In this document: in pieces, positions 8,754 to 19,218 of the stretch
How the letters are laid out: each line of letters begins with the position of its first letter
Numbering within the stretch: position 1 is the stretch's first letter
From: Novosphingobium sp. HII-3
GTDB lineage: Bacteria > Pseudomonadota > Alphaproteobacteria > Sphingomonadales > Sphingomonadaceae
Direction of reading: 5' to 3'
NCBI RefSeq assembly: GCF_002916655.1
Contig: NZ_PPSM01000036.1
Span: 1-64,000 of the forward strand
Length of the DNA: 64,000 bases
Program-made: the position numbers and the translations under genes
Notes under the pieces: generated by a model
The model's database searches: none
Told to the model about the DNA's origin: nothing
What the model saw: the letters and a program-made list of their open reading frames with translations, nothing else

Positions 8754-11700
8754 TTGCGTTCCCTACCTCTTTTAAGTCTGGTCGCGTGCCTTGCCTGGCC
8801 GACGATCGCTTCGGCTCAAACGGCCAGTGCGCCTACCATAACGGGCAGCACCGATGCCGATGAACCCCTGGAGGTCTACGAGAACGAGATTATCGTTACC
8901 TCTCCCCGGATCACGGGGCAGATTGACGTGCCGCAGCAACCGATCGAGGTGTTGGACGAGGACGACATCGCCTCCTATGGCGTTGCCTCGATTGAGGAAC
9001 TGCTGGAGGCGATTTCGCCGCAGACCGGCAGCGGTCGTGGGCGGGGTAGCGGACGGCCGCTGATGCTTCTCAACGGGCAGCGCATCTCCAGCTTCCGCGA
9101 AATGCGCGGCATTCCGCCCGAGGCGATACGCCGCGTGGAAGTGCTTCCCGAAGAAGTGGCACTGCGTTTCGGCTATTCGGCGAACCAGCGCGTCGTCAAC
9201 ATCATCCTCAAGGACCAGTTCGCGGCTGTCACCACTTCGGGCGAGTACAACCTCCCGACGCGTGGCGGCTACGACAACTACGAGCTGGAGGGCGGGCTGT
9301 TCCGGGTTGCCGGTCCGCGCCGTTACAACTTCAACGGCAAGATCGACAACACCAGCATGCTCACCGAAGCGGAGCGGGACGTCATTCAGGATGAATCCCG
9401 CACGTCCCAGGTGGCGGGTGATCCTGATCCGGCCGATTTCCGCAGTCTTGCGGCGCGCGATCACGAGTTTACCCTCGAAGGCAGCATGACGCAGGGCCTG
9501 GGCGAAAAGGGGCTGGCTGGTGCGATCACCGTAACCGGTGGCTATACCCGCTCGGAAACGACCTCCCTGTCCGGCCTCGATACTGTCACGCTGGAGTATG
9601 ACGGCGAGAGCCTGCGGCGCACGTTGCCCGATCCGCTGACGAACCGCTCCGTGACGGACACGTTCGAGGGCGGCCTTGGTTACAGCACGCTCATCGGCAA
9701 CTGGCAGATGAGCGCGACGTCCAACGCCACGTACACCGACAGCAACACCCGCGTCGATCGGCGCCGCGACACGTCCGGCCTGGTGGCGGCTGCCGAAGCG
9801 GGGGAACTCGATATAGCCGGAGCGTTGCCGCCGGTGACCGGAAGCAACGTCGACATCGCGCGCTCACGCCAGCTTACCTTGAGCAACCTTGTGACGCTTT
9901 CGGGCATGCCGTTCCGCCTTCCGGCCGGTGAAGCGAACCTGACGGTCAAGGCCGGGTACGACTACGACCGGTCGATGAGCGACGACACCCGCAACTCGGC
10001 GGACGAAGTGACTCTGAAGCGGGGAGACCTGCTGGGCGGCGTCAACCTGGCCCTCCCGCTTACCAGCAAGGGTGAAGACTTCCTCGGAGCGGTCGGGGAC
10101 ATCACGCTGAACCTCAGCGGCGGGGTTGATCATCTCTCCGACTTCGGCACGCTGAAGGACTGGAGTGCGGGTCTTACCTGGTCCCCGACGGACACCCTGA
10201 TGCTCCAGGCCAGCTACATCGTCGATGAGGCGGCGCCCCAGTTGAACCAACTCGCCGCACCGCTGATCGAAACCTACAATGTGCCCGTCTACGACTTCAC
10301 CAATTCGCGCACCGCGCTGGTCACGACCATCACCGGCGGGAATCCAAATCTGCGCAAGGAAACGCAACGCGACTGGAAGATCTCGGCACAATGGAAGCTT
10401 CCGTTCCTTGAGCGGTCGAACCTCATCGTGGAATACTTCCGCAACCGGTCGAGCGATGTGACCCAGGCGTTTCCCCTGCTCACCCCGGCTATCGAGGCAG
10501 CTTTCCCGGATCGTGTAACACGCGACGCCGCAGGAAACCTGATCGCCATTGACCGGCGAGCCGTGACCTTCGACGAGGTCAAGACGTCCTCCCTGCGCTG
10601 GGGGTTCAACATCTCCGGCAGCCTCGGCGGCTCTTCGACCGGTGAAGCTCAGGGTTCGCGTGCCGGAAGCAGTGGCTCGGGGGCACGGATGGCGGATGCG
10701 CCGCCGCAGACGGTCACGGGTCCGGCTGGGCCGATGCCCGGAGCTCGGGCGCCCGATGGTCAAACGCCGGGTGGAGCGGTGCCGGATCGGTCGCGCTTCG
10801 ACCCTGCGCGTTTTGCTGCAATCCGCGCACAGCTCTGCGCGCCCGGGGCGGCCGCGCCCGATCCGGCCACGCTGCCGGAGGGCCTTCGTACACGGTTGTC
10901 GGGGGACGACGGCCGGATCGATCCGGCCAAGCTGGATCAGTTCAAGCAGCGCGCCTGCTCGGCCGATGGACGCGCAGCAGGCGGAGAAGCGGGCGCACTT
11001 GGCGAAGGCCGGATGAACACGGAGCGCTTCGAGCGCTTGCGGACCGCTCTGTGTTCCGGCGGCAGTGGGCCGCCGGACATCGCCAGCTTGCCGGAGCGGA
11101 TGCGTCAGCGTCTGCTTGGCGAAGACGGGAAGGTGGACCCTGCCAAGCTCTCGGAGTTGCGGCAGCGGTTCTGCAGCAGCGGTGCGGCGCCGGGCGGTGG
11201 TAATGCTTCCAGCAGCGGCAGCGGCGCTCCTCGGGAGGCGTTCGGCGGACCGCCACCTCCGGCCGGTGCGGAACCGGGCGGCAGGCCTGAAGGCGGACGT
11301 TCGGACGAACCGGGTGGACGCAGCGCGGGTGGTCCGGGAATGGGCCCTCCCGGCGGGCGCGGCAGTCGCTGGAACCTCTCCATCTATCAAACATGGCGCT
11401 TCAGCGACACGGTTCGGATCGCTCCGGGAATACCCGTGCTCGACCAGCTCGACGGCGATTCCATAACGGCGGGCGGCGTGCCTCGCCACGCCATCGAAGC
11501 CGAGGGCGGCCTGTTCAAGAACGGCTACGGCCTGCGCCTCAAGGCGGAGTGGGAAGCGCCTGCCAGCGTGCTGGGCTCCGGCGCCCCCGGCAGTCAGGAC
11601 CTCCGGTTCGGCAGTACGTTCGATGTCTCGCTGCGCATCTTCGCCGACCTCGGTCGCAATGAGGATCTCGTCGAGCGGGTTCCTTTCCTGAAAGGATCGC

Positions 11701-11843
11701 GTCTTTCGCTGACGGCCGACAATCTGCTGGATTCGCGCCAGAGGGTAACGGACCAGAACGGCCTTGTGCCGATCGCCTACCAGCCGGCTTACCGCGAACC
11801 ACAGGGCCGTGTGGTGGGCATCGATTTTCGCAAGATGTTCTAA
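8754..11843 (+). CDS. TonB-dependent receptor-like outer-membrane protein with a large Gly/Pro-rich cysteine-repeat insert
   Basis: About 1029 residues. TTG at 8754 is preferred: GGAG lies 7 bases upstream and the product begins with a clean signal peptide (RSLPLLSLVACLAWPTIASA). ATG at 8688 would add 22 residues. A plug domain follows (SIEELLEAISPQTG, LMLLNGQRISSF, RRVEVLPEEVALRFGYSA), then a beta-barrel ending in FRKMF, an aromatic C-terminus as in outer-membrane barrels. Between strands SLRWGFNISGSL and RWNLSIYQTWRF lies an insert of about 245 residues (nt 10630-11365) rich in Gly, Pro, Ser and Arg. It carries four copies of a DPAKLxxxRQRxC-like motif. The ligand is unknown; no TonB, ABC or FecR partner gene is adjacent. 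A hairpin follows the stop. Confidence 0.85.
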   Translation: MRSLPLLSLVACLAWPTIASAQTASAPTITGSTDADEPLEVYENEIIVTSPRITGQIDVPQQPIEVLDEDDIASYGVASIEELLEAISPQTGSGRGRGSGRPLMLLNGQRISSFREMRGIPPEAIRRVEVLPEEVALRFGYSANQRVVNIILKDQFAAVTTSGEYNLPTRGGYDNYELEGGLFRVAGPRRYNFNGKIDNTSMLTEAERDVIQDESRTSQVAGDPDPADFRSLAARDHEFTLEGSMTQGLGEKGLAGAITVTGGYTRSETTSLSGLDTVTLEYDGESLRRTLPDPLTNRSVTDTFEGGLGYSTLIGNWQMSATSNATYTDSNTRVDRRRDTSGLVAAAEAGELDIAGALPPVTGSNVDIARSRQLTLSNLVTLSGMPFRLPAGEANLTVKAGYDYDRSMSDDTRNSADEVTLKRGDLLGGVNLALPLTSKGEDFLGAVGDITLNLSGGVDHLSDFGTLKDWSAGLTWSPTDTLMLQASYIVDEAAPQLNQLAAPLIETYNVPVYDFTNSRTALVTTITGGNPNLRKETQRDWKISAQWKLPFLERSNLIVEYFRNRSSDVTQAFPLLTPAIEAAFPDRVTRDAAGNLIAIDRRAVTFDEVKTSSLRWGFNISGSLGGSSTGEAQGSRAGSSGSGARMADAPPQTVTGPAGPMPGARAPDGQTPGGAVPDRSRFDPARFAAIRAQLCAPGAAAPDPATLPEGLRTRLSGDDGRIDPAKLDQFKQRACSADGRAAGGEAGALGEGRMNTERFERLRTALCSGGSGPPDIASLPERMRQRLLGEDGKVDPAKLSELRQRFCSSGAAPGGGNASSSGSGAPREAFGGPPPPAGAEPGGRPEGGRSDEPGGRSAGGPGMGPPGGRGSRWNLSIYQTWRFSDTVRIAPGIPVLDQLDGDSITAGGVPRHAIEAEGGLFKNGYGLRLKAEWEAPASVLGSGAPGSQDLRFGSTFDVSLRIFADLGRNEDLVERVPFLKGSRLSLTADNLLDSRQRVTDQNGLVPIAYQPAYREPQGRVVGIDFRKMF
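10797..11180 (+). repeat. Four-fold cysteine motif repeat within the TonB receptor insert
   Basis: Four related 15-17-residue units, each ending in a single Cys, start at 10797 (FDPARFAAIRAQLC), 10917 (IDPAKLDQFKQRAC), 11013 (MNTERFERLRTALC) and 11133 (VDPAKLSELRQRFC). Units 1 and 3 are each followed by a linker of the type TLPEGLRTRLSGDDGR or SLPERMRQRLLGEDGK. The whole is therefore two copies of a roughly 55-residue module. The DNA copies have diverged, so it is a protein-level duplication and not a recent DNA tandem repeat. Confidence 0.85.
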
Positions 11844-11849
11844 GGAAAA

Positions 11850-11878
11850 GCGCCGGATCGGGTCTACCGATCCGGCGC
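11850..11878 (+). terminator. Strong hairpin after the TonB receptor gene
   Basis: GCGCCGGATCGG (11850-11861), loop GTCTA, then CCGATCCGGCGC form a perfect 12-bp stem starting 7 bases after the receptor stop. There is no U-tract, so it may act as a weak or factor-assisted terminator or protect the 3' end. It lies 22 bases before uvrC. Confidence 0.5.
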
Positions 11879-11900
11879 GCCATGCCCTATCTGCACGAAC

Positions 11901-13844
11901 ATGGCGCGAACACCTGCCGGCACTCCCGACCAACCAAACCGCCTCGAACGCTTCAACGAGGAGCGGGCGACATCCATCGTGCGTGGATCAGACCAGCCTG
12001 ACCTTCAGGCCGGCGTTGAAGTGATCCGCGACACCGTTCGGACACTGCCCCCCAAGCCCGGCGTCTACCGCATGCAGGATGCGCGCGGCGACGTGCTGTA
12101 CGTTGGAAAAGCGCGCGCACTCAAGAACCGCGTCGCCAATTACACGCAGTGGGAACGCTTGCCCAGCCGACTGCAGCGTATGGTCAGCCAGACGCGGTCG
12201 ATGACCATCGTCACCACCAATTCCGAAGCGGAGGCCTTGCTGCTCGAAGCGCAGCTGATCAAGCGCTTTCGCCCGGCCTACAACGTGCTGCTTCGCGACG
12301 ACAAATCGTTTCCGTTCATTCTCCTGCGCACCGATCATTCGTTTCCGCGCATCATGAAGCATCGCGGAGCCCGACGGATGAAGGGCCACTACTACGGTCC
12401 CTTCGCCAGCGCCGGATCCGTCAACACGACGATCAACGCGCTGCAGAAGCTGTTTCTGCTCCGAAGCTGCACCGACAGCTTCTTCGCGCGGCGGGACAGG
12501 CCCTGTCTGCTCTATCAGATCAAGCGCTGCTCCGCCCCGTGCGTCGGACGTATCGACGAGGCGGGTTATGCGGAACTCGTGCAGGAGGCGAAGGATTTCC
12601 TTGGCGGCAAGTCCAGCGCAGTCCAGCGTAAGATGGAAGGGCAGATGGCAGAGGCTGCGGCAAACCTCGATTTCGAGAGGGCCGCCATGCTGCGCGACCG
12701 CCTTCGCGCGGCGACCTTCATTCAAGGAAGCCAGGCCATCAACGCGGAGGGTCTGGACAACGCCGACATCTTTGCGATGGCCAGCAAGGGCGGGCAGATC
12801 GGCGTCCAGGCGTTCTTCATCCGTGGAGGACAGAACTGGGGCCATCGGGCCTTCTTCCCGACGCATACGGAAGGCTTGAGCGAAGAGGAAGTCATGCAAA
12901 GCTTCCTCGCGCAGTTCTACGAGGAAGTGCCGCCGGCTCGCTGTATTCTGGTCGATCGGGAATTGCCGGAGGCCGAACTGATCTCGGAGGCGCTTCGCGA
13001 AGGTGCCGGCGGCAAAGTGGACATATCCGTCCCGCAGCGCGGAAGCCGCAAGCGTCTGATCGCGCAGGCAGCTCGCAACGCTTCGGAAGCGCTGGACCGC
13101 CGCCTGGCGGAGCGGGGCACACAGGCAAAGGTGTGGCGGGAGATGGCCGAGTTCCTCGAACTCCCGGAACTGCCGCAGCGGGTCGAGATCTACGACAACA
13201 GCCATATCTCTGGAACGAAGGCCCTGGGCGCGATGGTGGTGGCGGGACCCGAAGGGTTCATCACCAGCCAGTACCGGAAGTTCAACATCAAGAACGCCCA
13301 GACCGACGACGACTATGCAATGATGCGCGAGGTCATGACGCGACGCTTCGGAAGGGCTCAGGAGGAAGATCCGGAGCGGCAGAGCGGCACATGGCCGGAT
13401 CTGGTGCTGATCGATGGCGGGAAGGGCCAGATGAGCTCCGTCAGGGAAGCGCTGGAGGAACTCGGCATTGAAGACCTCAACCTGATTGCCATCGCCAAGG
13501 GGCCGCATCACGGACGTGAAGGACGAGAGGTGTTCCACTTCCCTGACGGCCGCGAAAAGATGCTGCCGGTGAACTCACCCGTGCTGTTTCACCTCCAGCG
13601 CTTGCGGGACGAAGTTCACCGGTTCGCCATCGGCGCACATCGGGCCAAGCGCAGCCGGGCCATCACCGCGAGCCCGCTGGATGAGATCCCCGGCGTCGGA
13701 CCGGCCCGGAAGCGCGCCTTGCTCCTGCATTTCGGCACGGCCGGAAAGGTGCGGGCAGCCAGTCTCGAAGACCTGCAGCGTGCCCCCGGCGTCAGTGCCG
13801 CCGTGGCGCAAGCGATCTACGACTTCTATCATCCCGGCGGCTGA
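11901..13844 (+). CDS. uvrC: UvrABC excinuclease subunit C
   Basis: A 647-residue nuclease of nucleotide excision repair that cuts both sides of the lesion held by UvrB. Domains in order: GIY-YIG nuclease (KPGVYRMQDARGDVLYVGKA, residues about 52-72); the Cys-rich segment around CTDSFFARRDRPCLLYQIKRC; the UVR motif that binds UvrB (MEGQMAEAAANLDFERAAMLR); the RNase H-like C-terminal nuclease (EIYDNSHISGTKALGAMV); and tandem HhH (IPGVGPARKRALLLHFGT). The start at 11901 gives about 50 residues before GIY-YIG, a longer N-terminus than in E. coli but seen in sphingomonads. Confidence 0.97.
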   Translation: MARTPAGTPDQPNRLERFNEERATSIVRGSDQPDLQAGVEVIRDTVRTLPPKPGVYRMQDARGDVLYVGKARALKNRVANYTQWERLPSRLQRMVSQTRSMTIVTTNSEAEALLLEAQLIKRFRPAYNVLLRDDKSFPFILLRTDHSFPRIMKHRGARRMKGHYYGPFASAGSVNTTINALQKLFLLRSCTDSFFARRDRPCLLYQIKRCSAPCVGRIDEAGYAELVQEAKDFLGGKSSAVQRKMEGQMAEAAANLDFERAAMLRDRLRAATFIQGSQAINAEGLDNADIFAMASKGGQIGVQAFFIRGGQNWGHRAFFPTHTEGLSEEEVMQSFLAQFYEEVPPARCILVDRELPEAELISEALREGAGGKVDISVPQRGSRKRLIAQAARNASEALDRRLAERGTQAKVWREMAEFLELPELPQRVEIYDNSHISGTKALGAMVVAGPEGFITSQYRKFNIKNAQTDDDYAMMREVMTRRFGRAQEEDPERQSGTWPDLVLIDGGKGQMSSVREALEELGIEDLNLIAIAKGPHHGREGREVFHFPDGREKMLPVNSPVLFHLQRLRDEVHRFAIGAHRAKRSRAITASPLDEIPGVGPARKRALLLHFGTAGKVRAASLEDLQRAPGVSAAVAQAIYDFYHPGG

Positions 13845-13931
13845 TCGGCTGATCGGCCACGCAGGCGGGAAACTATACAGGACCGCGCGGGTTCATCTTT
13901 CGGAAGCAAGCGCCACACCGGGAGACTCGCC

Positions 13932-14534
13932 GTGCAAACACTTAGTTCGACCGAGATCGTGCTTGGAGTGGCGATTGTTGCTCTTTTTGCGGGGCTCGCC
14001 GTGGCCGCATTCCGGACGCGCTATTCTGTGAGGCGGCAGGCCGGGCCGGATAACAGGTGGATGGCTGCCGCTTTGGGTGCGTCCGGGGAGGAGCGTACTC
14101 CTGTTCGTGGTCGCAAGCCATCGGCCGACCAGGATATCCGCCCGCTGACGGCGTTTCGCCGGGATCGCTTCGTTCAGGCGTGGCGGGACGTCCGTGCTCG
14201 CTATGACAGGGATCCTGCGGGGGCCGTGAAGTGCGCCGATATGCTGCTGGCGGAAATAATCACCGCGCGAGGCCATTCCGTCGTCGAAGCCGATCGCGGG
14301 CCGGACCTGTCGGCGCCTTGCGGTGAGATGCGCACCCTTTACGCGACAGGGCACCGCATCGCGCAGAAGGCTGTTCGGCATGGGGAGACAGAAGGAGAAC
14401 TGCTGCGGGCGATGGTTCACTTCGGAGCCTTGTTCGACGATCTCGTCAACGAGCCGGAGGATTTCTGTCCCGTGCTGGAATATCGCGGCGAAGGTGGCCC
14501 CGCATTGTGGAACGAGGGAACCCGCAGGCCTTGA
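13932..14534 (+). CDS. Hypothetical membrane-anchored protein
   Basis: A 200-residue protein I do not recognise. A GTG start at 13932 is preceded by GGGAG at good spacing. Residues 7-27 (TEIVLGVAIVALFAGLAVAAF) form one membrane helix. A basic, flexible stretch follows, then a soluble part (RDRFVQAWRDVRARYDRDPAGAVKCADMLL...) that looks helical. Such an anchor plus helical domain resembles alphaproteobacterial proteins of unknown function. It follows uvrC by 87 bases and converges on the DUF2061 gene. Confidence 0.7.
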   Translation: MQTLSSTEIVLGVAIVALFAGLAVAAFRTRYSVRRQAGPDNRWMAAALGASGEERTPVRGRKPSADQDIRPLTAFRRDRFVQAWRDVRARYDRDPAGAVKCADMLLAEIITARGHSVVEADRGPDLSAPCGEMRTLYATGHRIAQKAVRHGETEGELLRAMVHFGALFDDLVNEPEDFCPVLEYRGEGGPALWNEGTRRP

Positions 14535-14550
14535 CCCCCAGTGGTGATCG

Positions 14551-14772
14551 TCAGGTGGTCGCCGTGTGCCGGTGAAGGAGAAGGTCGATCAGCGGCATGT
14601 CTTGCCGCCACGCGCGTTCGTGGAAGAAGAACACGACGGCATTGACCATCGGTTCAATCAGAGCGATGCCTCCTGCCATGGTGACGGAGCCCGTGATGAG
14701 GTAAGCTACGGTGAAGCCCACGATGAGGTGTAGCGCCAGGAAGCTAAGGGTCTTTGTCAGATCGCGAGTCAT
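14551..14772 (-). CDS. DUF2061 family small membrane protein
   Basis: About 73 residues from ATG 14772, which has AGGA 6 bases upstream; the frame extends to 14814 but without an equally good start. Two hydrophobic segments are seen (TLSFLALHLIVGFTVAYLITG and SVTMAGGIALIEPMVNAVVFFFHERAW). The phrase IEPMVNAVVFFFHERAW is typical of DUF2061, whose members are predicted inner-membrane proteins with no established function. It is convergent with the preceding plus-strand gene, with 16 bases between the stops. Confidence 0.8.
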   Translation of the reverse strand: MTRDLTKTLSFLALHLIVGFTVAYLITGSVTMAGGIALIEPMVNAVVFFFHERAWRQDMPLIDLLLHRHTATT

Positions 14773-14840
14773 CGGTGGTCCTTTCACGCCATAGCTAATG
14801 CGACTTAATCGCAAAAGGAACGCGGTGGTTCCGCTGAGAG

Positions 14841-15638
14841 TTATCGGATCAAACGATCAGCAAGGTTCAGCTTGCGGAGCACGCGCCAGGCAAACGCCTT
14901 GCTCGTATTGGTGGCCGGCCAGCGCCCGGGCGGCCGGGGTTCGGCTCCGAACCGGCGAAGCACTCTGTTGAAGGCGCGTGCATCCGCCTCTGCGAAACTC
15001 CATTCCGAACGCCACGTGATGGAGAGGGATATGGAAGGCTCCGGCCCGTTCCGCACGAAGTGAGGCGCCATGACCGGAACGTAGACAGCTTCACCAGCCG
15101 TCAGTTCGAACTCCTGACCCTTGCTGAGGAAGGTACCCTGCCACCGGAGCTCCCGCCGCCCACCGGTATGATATGCCTCATGCACTTCATCAGGGGCGAA
15201 TACGCTGGCTCCTGCCGGAAACTGCGTCATTGTCTTTGCGCCCCGGACCTGCATGAGGATATTGTGCTCGGGATCGAAGTGGTAAGGGGTGACGCCGCCG
15301 GCACTGGTGACGAATACGAACCCTTGCGTCTTTAGCATCCGACCCGTCCGGGCCTCGATGACGGGACGAAGCTCCTCCAGAAGCGACCCGAGAAGCTCGG
15401 CATAGGCGGAGTCCTGTTCGATGTTCTTTAGGACTGCCCACGATCTTGCGCTGTCAATTTGACGGATCGTCGCACCGATCGGAATACCCGTGGGATCGGG
15501 CTTGCCGTCAACCCCGATCGGCTGATCGCTCGCGTTGCACTCGACCGAACCTGCGGGCAAGGCTTCCGCAAGCCGTGCAAGGGCTTCAAGTTCCAGAAGG
15601 GGATGCGAACCAAGCCAGTGGCGGAGCTTGTGAGGCAT
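14841..15638 (-). CDS. Cupin-like / JmjC-type 2-oxoglutarate dioxygenase family protein
   Basis: 265 residues. The double-stranded beta-helix iron site is visible: H-x-D in TPYHFDPEHNILMQVRGAK and a distal His in VPVMAPHFVRNGPEPSIS. A basic Lys/Arg-rich segment and RVLRKLNLADRLIR close the protein. Members are called JmjC or cupin-like transcription-factor-like proteins; bacterial ones may hydroxylate proteins or small molecules, and substrates are mostly unknown. The frame is open upstream for about 18 more codons (ending ...FAAGYPE) without ATG, GTG or TTG, so the ATG at 15638 is the only normal start even though the N-terminus looks slightly short. It follows the acetyltransferase gene by 76 bases. 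Confidence 0.75.
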   Translation of the reverse strand: MPHKLRHWLGSHPLLELEALARLAEALPAGSVECNASDQPIGVDGKPDPTGIPIGATIRQIDSARSWAVLKNIEQDSAYAELLGSLLEELRPVIEARTGRMLKTQGFVFVTSAGGVTPYHFDPEHNILMQVRGAKTMTQFPAGASVFAPDEVHEAYHTGGRRELRWQGTFLSKGQEFELTAGEAVYVPVMAPHFVRNGPEPSISLSITWRSEWSFAEADARAFNRVLRRFGAEPRPPGRWPATNTSKAFAWRVLRKLNLADRLIR

Positions 15639-15714
15639 TTCCGGGTAGCCGGCGGCGAACGTTTTCCGCTCTTCTACCGAAAGACGGCGGCGTTTTCAGC
15701 GCTGAGTGGTGGCA

Positions 15715-16890
15715 TCAGACGACCTTCACCGGGCTGCGTCCCGTTTCCGCGCGCACCAACCGCCGGAAGGCGGCGCGGCGCAGGGCACTGCCGATCGCGA
15801 TGGACACGTAACCGATCCTTCGCCGCTCCCGCCAGAGACGATCGATCATGGGATGATTTGCCGCAGCACAGCTGTCGCTCCATTCTATGTCTCGGCGTGC
15901 GAGAATCTGCAGGTTCTCTCGCTGCAGCAGCACTCCGGGGGAGATGCGGGAGAAGTCTTCATCGAACGCCGTCTTGAACGAGAAAGCGCCTGGCGGAGTG
16001 AGAAACGTTGCTAGCATTGCGATCGGCCGGCCGTCGAGTGTGAGGGACAGCCTTTCCAAACGCCCGCGCGCGGCGGCCGCGCCAAGGCTGTCGCGAAAGA
16101 GCGCGGAGGTGCATTCCGCGGAGGCGAGTGCCGAGCCCGATCGCCCCTTCCAGCCCGACCGCTCGAGCCGAAGGAAATGAGTGCACCACTCCCCAACGTC
16201 CGCCGCATCCGTGCGCCGCTCCACCCGAAGCGTGCCTTGCTCTGCGAGCCTTGAGGTCTGCCTGCGCAGTTCCTTCCGCTTCTTGCCGGAAAGGGAGGTT
16301 TCCAGATAGGCTTCTGGCGATAGGGTGGACGCCAGCATCGCACGCGTCTCTGCGTGGACCACCTCCACCTGCCGGGGCGTCTCGGTTGCGACGGCGTCAA
16401 GGGCCTCATGCAAAGGCCCGCCCAGAACCATGCCACGCATGTGGAGGAAAAGCGCTCCGCCCGGATTTCGGTCGGCCCAGCGCAACAGAGCCTGCCAGAA
16501 AGCCTGCTCGGCTCCCGTCGCCACGAGAGGTACGCCGCAGAAGCAGTTCTCATGGAGCCAGCTGGAGATATGAGGCAGAGGCCAGCGATAGTAGCGGCCC
16601 GACCGGACGACCGGCAGCAATCCCGCCAGTTCGCCGTCACGCTCGAAACAGAGGATTTTCACCATCCGCGTGCGCGGCAAATGGCGCAGCGAGGCAAGAA
16701 GATACCAGCTCTCGAAGAAGGGATTGGCCTCGGCCGCTCTGGCGGCAAGGCTGTCCCACTCGGCCGCGCGCTTTTCCATGTCCCGCCACTCGACGCAGTG
16801 CATTCGGCCTGTGCCGTTGGACGCGCAGTCGTGCTCGGCTTTGACCTTACTGCCCACTTCCCTCGTCGTCCTGCTCTGCGTGCGGTGCAC
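15715..16890 (-). CDS. BioF2-like (CelD/BcsL-type) GNAT acyltransferase
   Basis: 391 residues with the double-GNAT layout of PF13480-type proteins. Recognisable parts are WDSLAARAAEANPFFESWYLLASLRHL near the N-terminus (typical of this family), SGKKRKELRRQTSRLAEQG in the middle, and the C-terminal GNAT core GRPIAMLATFLTPPGAFSFKTAFDEDF...SPGVLLQREN. Relatives take part in exopolysaccharide or lipid-linked acylation, but no polysaccharide locus is nearby and the substrate is unknown. The start at 16890 gives about 35 residues before the conserved region; ATG codons at about 16803 and 16776 are plausible alternatives. Confidence 0.75.
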   Translation of the reverse strand: MHRTQSRTTREVGSKVKAEHDCASNGTGRMHCVEWRDMEKRAAEWDSLAARAAEANPFFESWYLLASLRHLPRTRMVKILCFERDGELAGLLPVVRSGRYYRWPLPHISSWLHENCFCGVPLVATGAEQAFWQALLRWADRNPGGALFLHMRGMVLGGPLHEALDAVATETPRQVEVVHAETRAMLASTLSPEAYLETSLSGKKRKELRRQTSRLAEQGTLRVERRTDAADVGEWCTHFLRLERSGWKGRSGSALASAECTSALFRDSLGAAAARGRLERLSLTLDGRPIAMLATFLTPPGAFSFKTAFDEDFSRISPGVLLQRENLQILARRDIEWSDSCAAANHPMIDRLWRERRRIGYVSIAIGSALRRAAFRRLVRAETGRSPVKVV

Positions 16891-16938
16891 CGGCGGAGGC
16901 TTAGATCCGACCGGTCAAGAAAAGGATAACGGGGTGAG

Positions 16939-16967
16939 GCATCTCCGAGGTCACCCCCCGGAGATGC
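16939..16967 (-). terminator. Hairpin after hppA
   Basis: GCATCTCCG (16939-16947) and CGGAGATGC (16959-16967) form a perfect 9-bp stem with an 11-base loop, lying 8 bases downstream of the hppA stop on the minus strand. A short T-run (TCCTTTT) appears only about 15 bases later, so termination efficiency is uncertain. Confidence 0.45.
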
Positions 16968-16974
16968 GGGCATC

Positions 16975-19068
<2,094 letters not shown>

Positions 19069-19218
19069 GAAGCTGTCCCCTTCCCATTTTTCAGGATATC
19101 GGCGGGTTTTCCCGTCCGCGGGAACTAGGGCTATAGTGAAGCCCCGGAAGTAGCAAGAGTGTTGCGTAGAGCACAACGAGGGAGAAGGAGTCGTGACGAT
19201 TGCACTGACATCCGCGTG

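Noticed and set aside
10797-11180. True EF-hands in the TonB receptor insert (SGDDGRIDPAKL, LGEDGKVDPAKL)
   Set aside because: The DxDG-like stretch lacks Asp at position 1 and an acidic residue at position 12, so calcium binding is not supported.
9864-11933. A 689-codon minus-strand ORF opposite the TonB receptor
   Set aside because: It is the mirror of a high-GC gene, is rich in Arg and has no domain similarity that I recognise.
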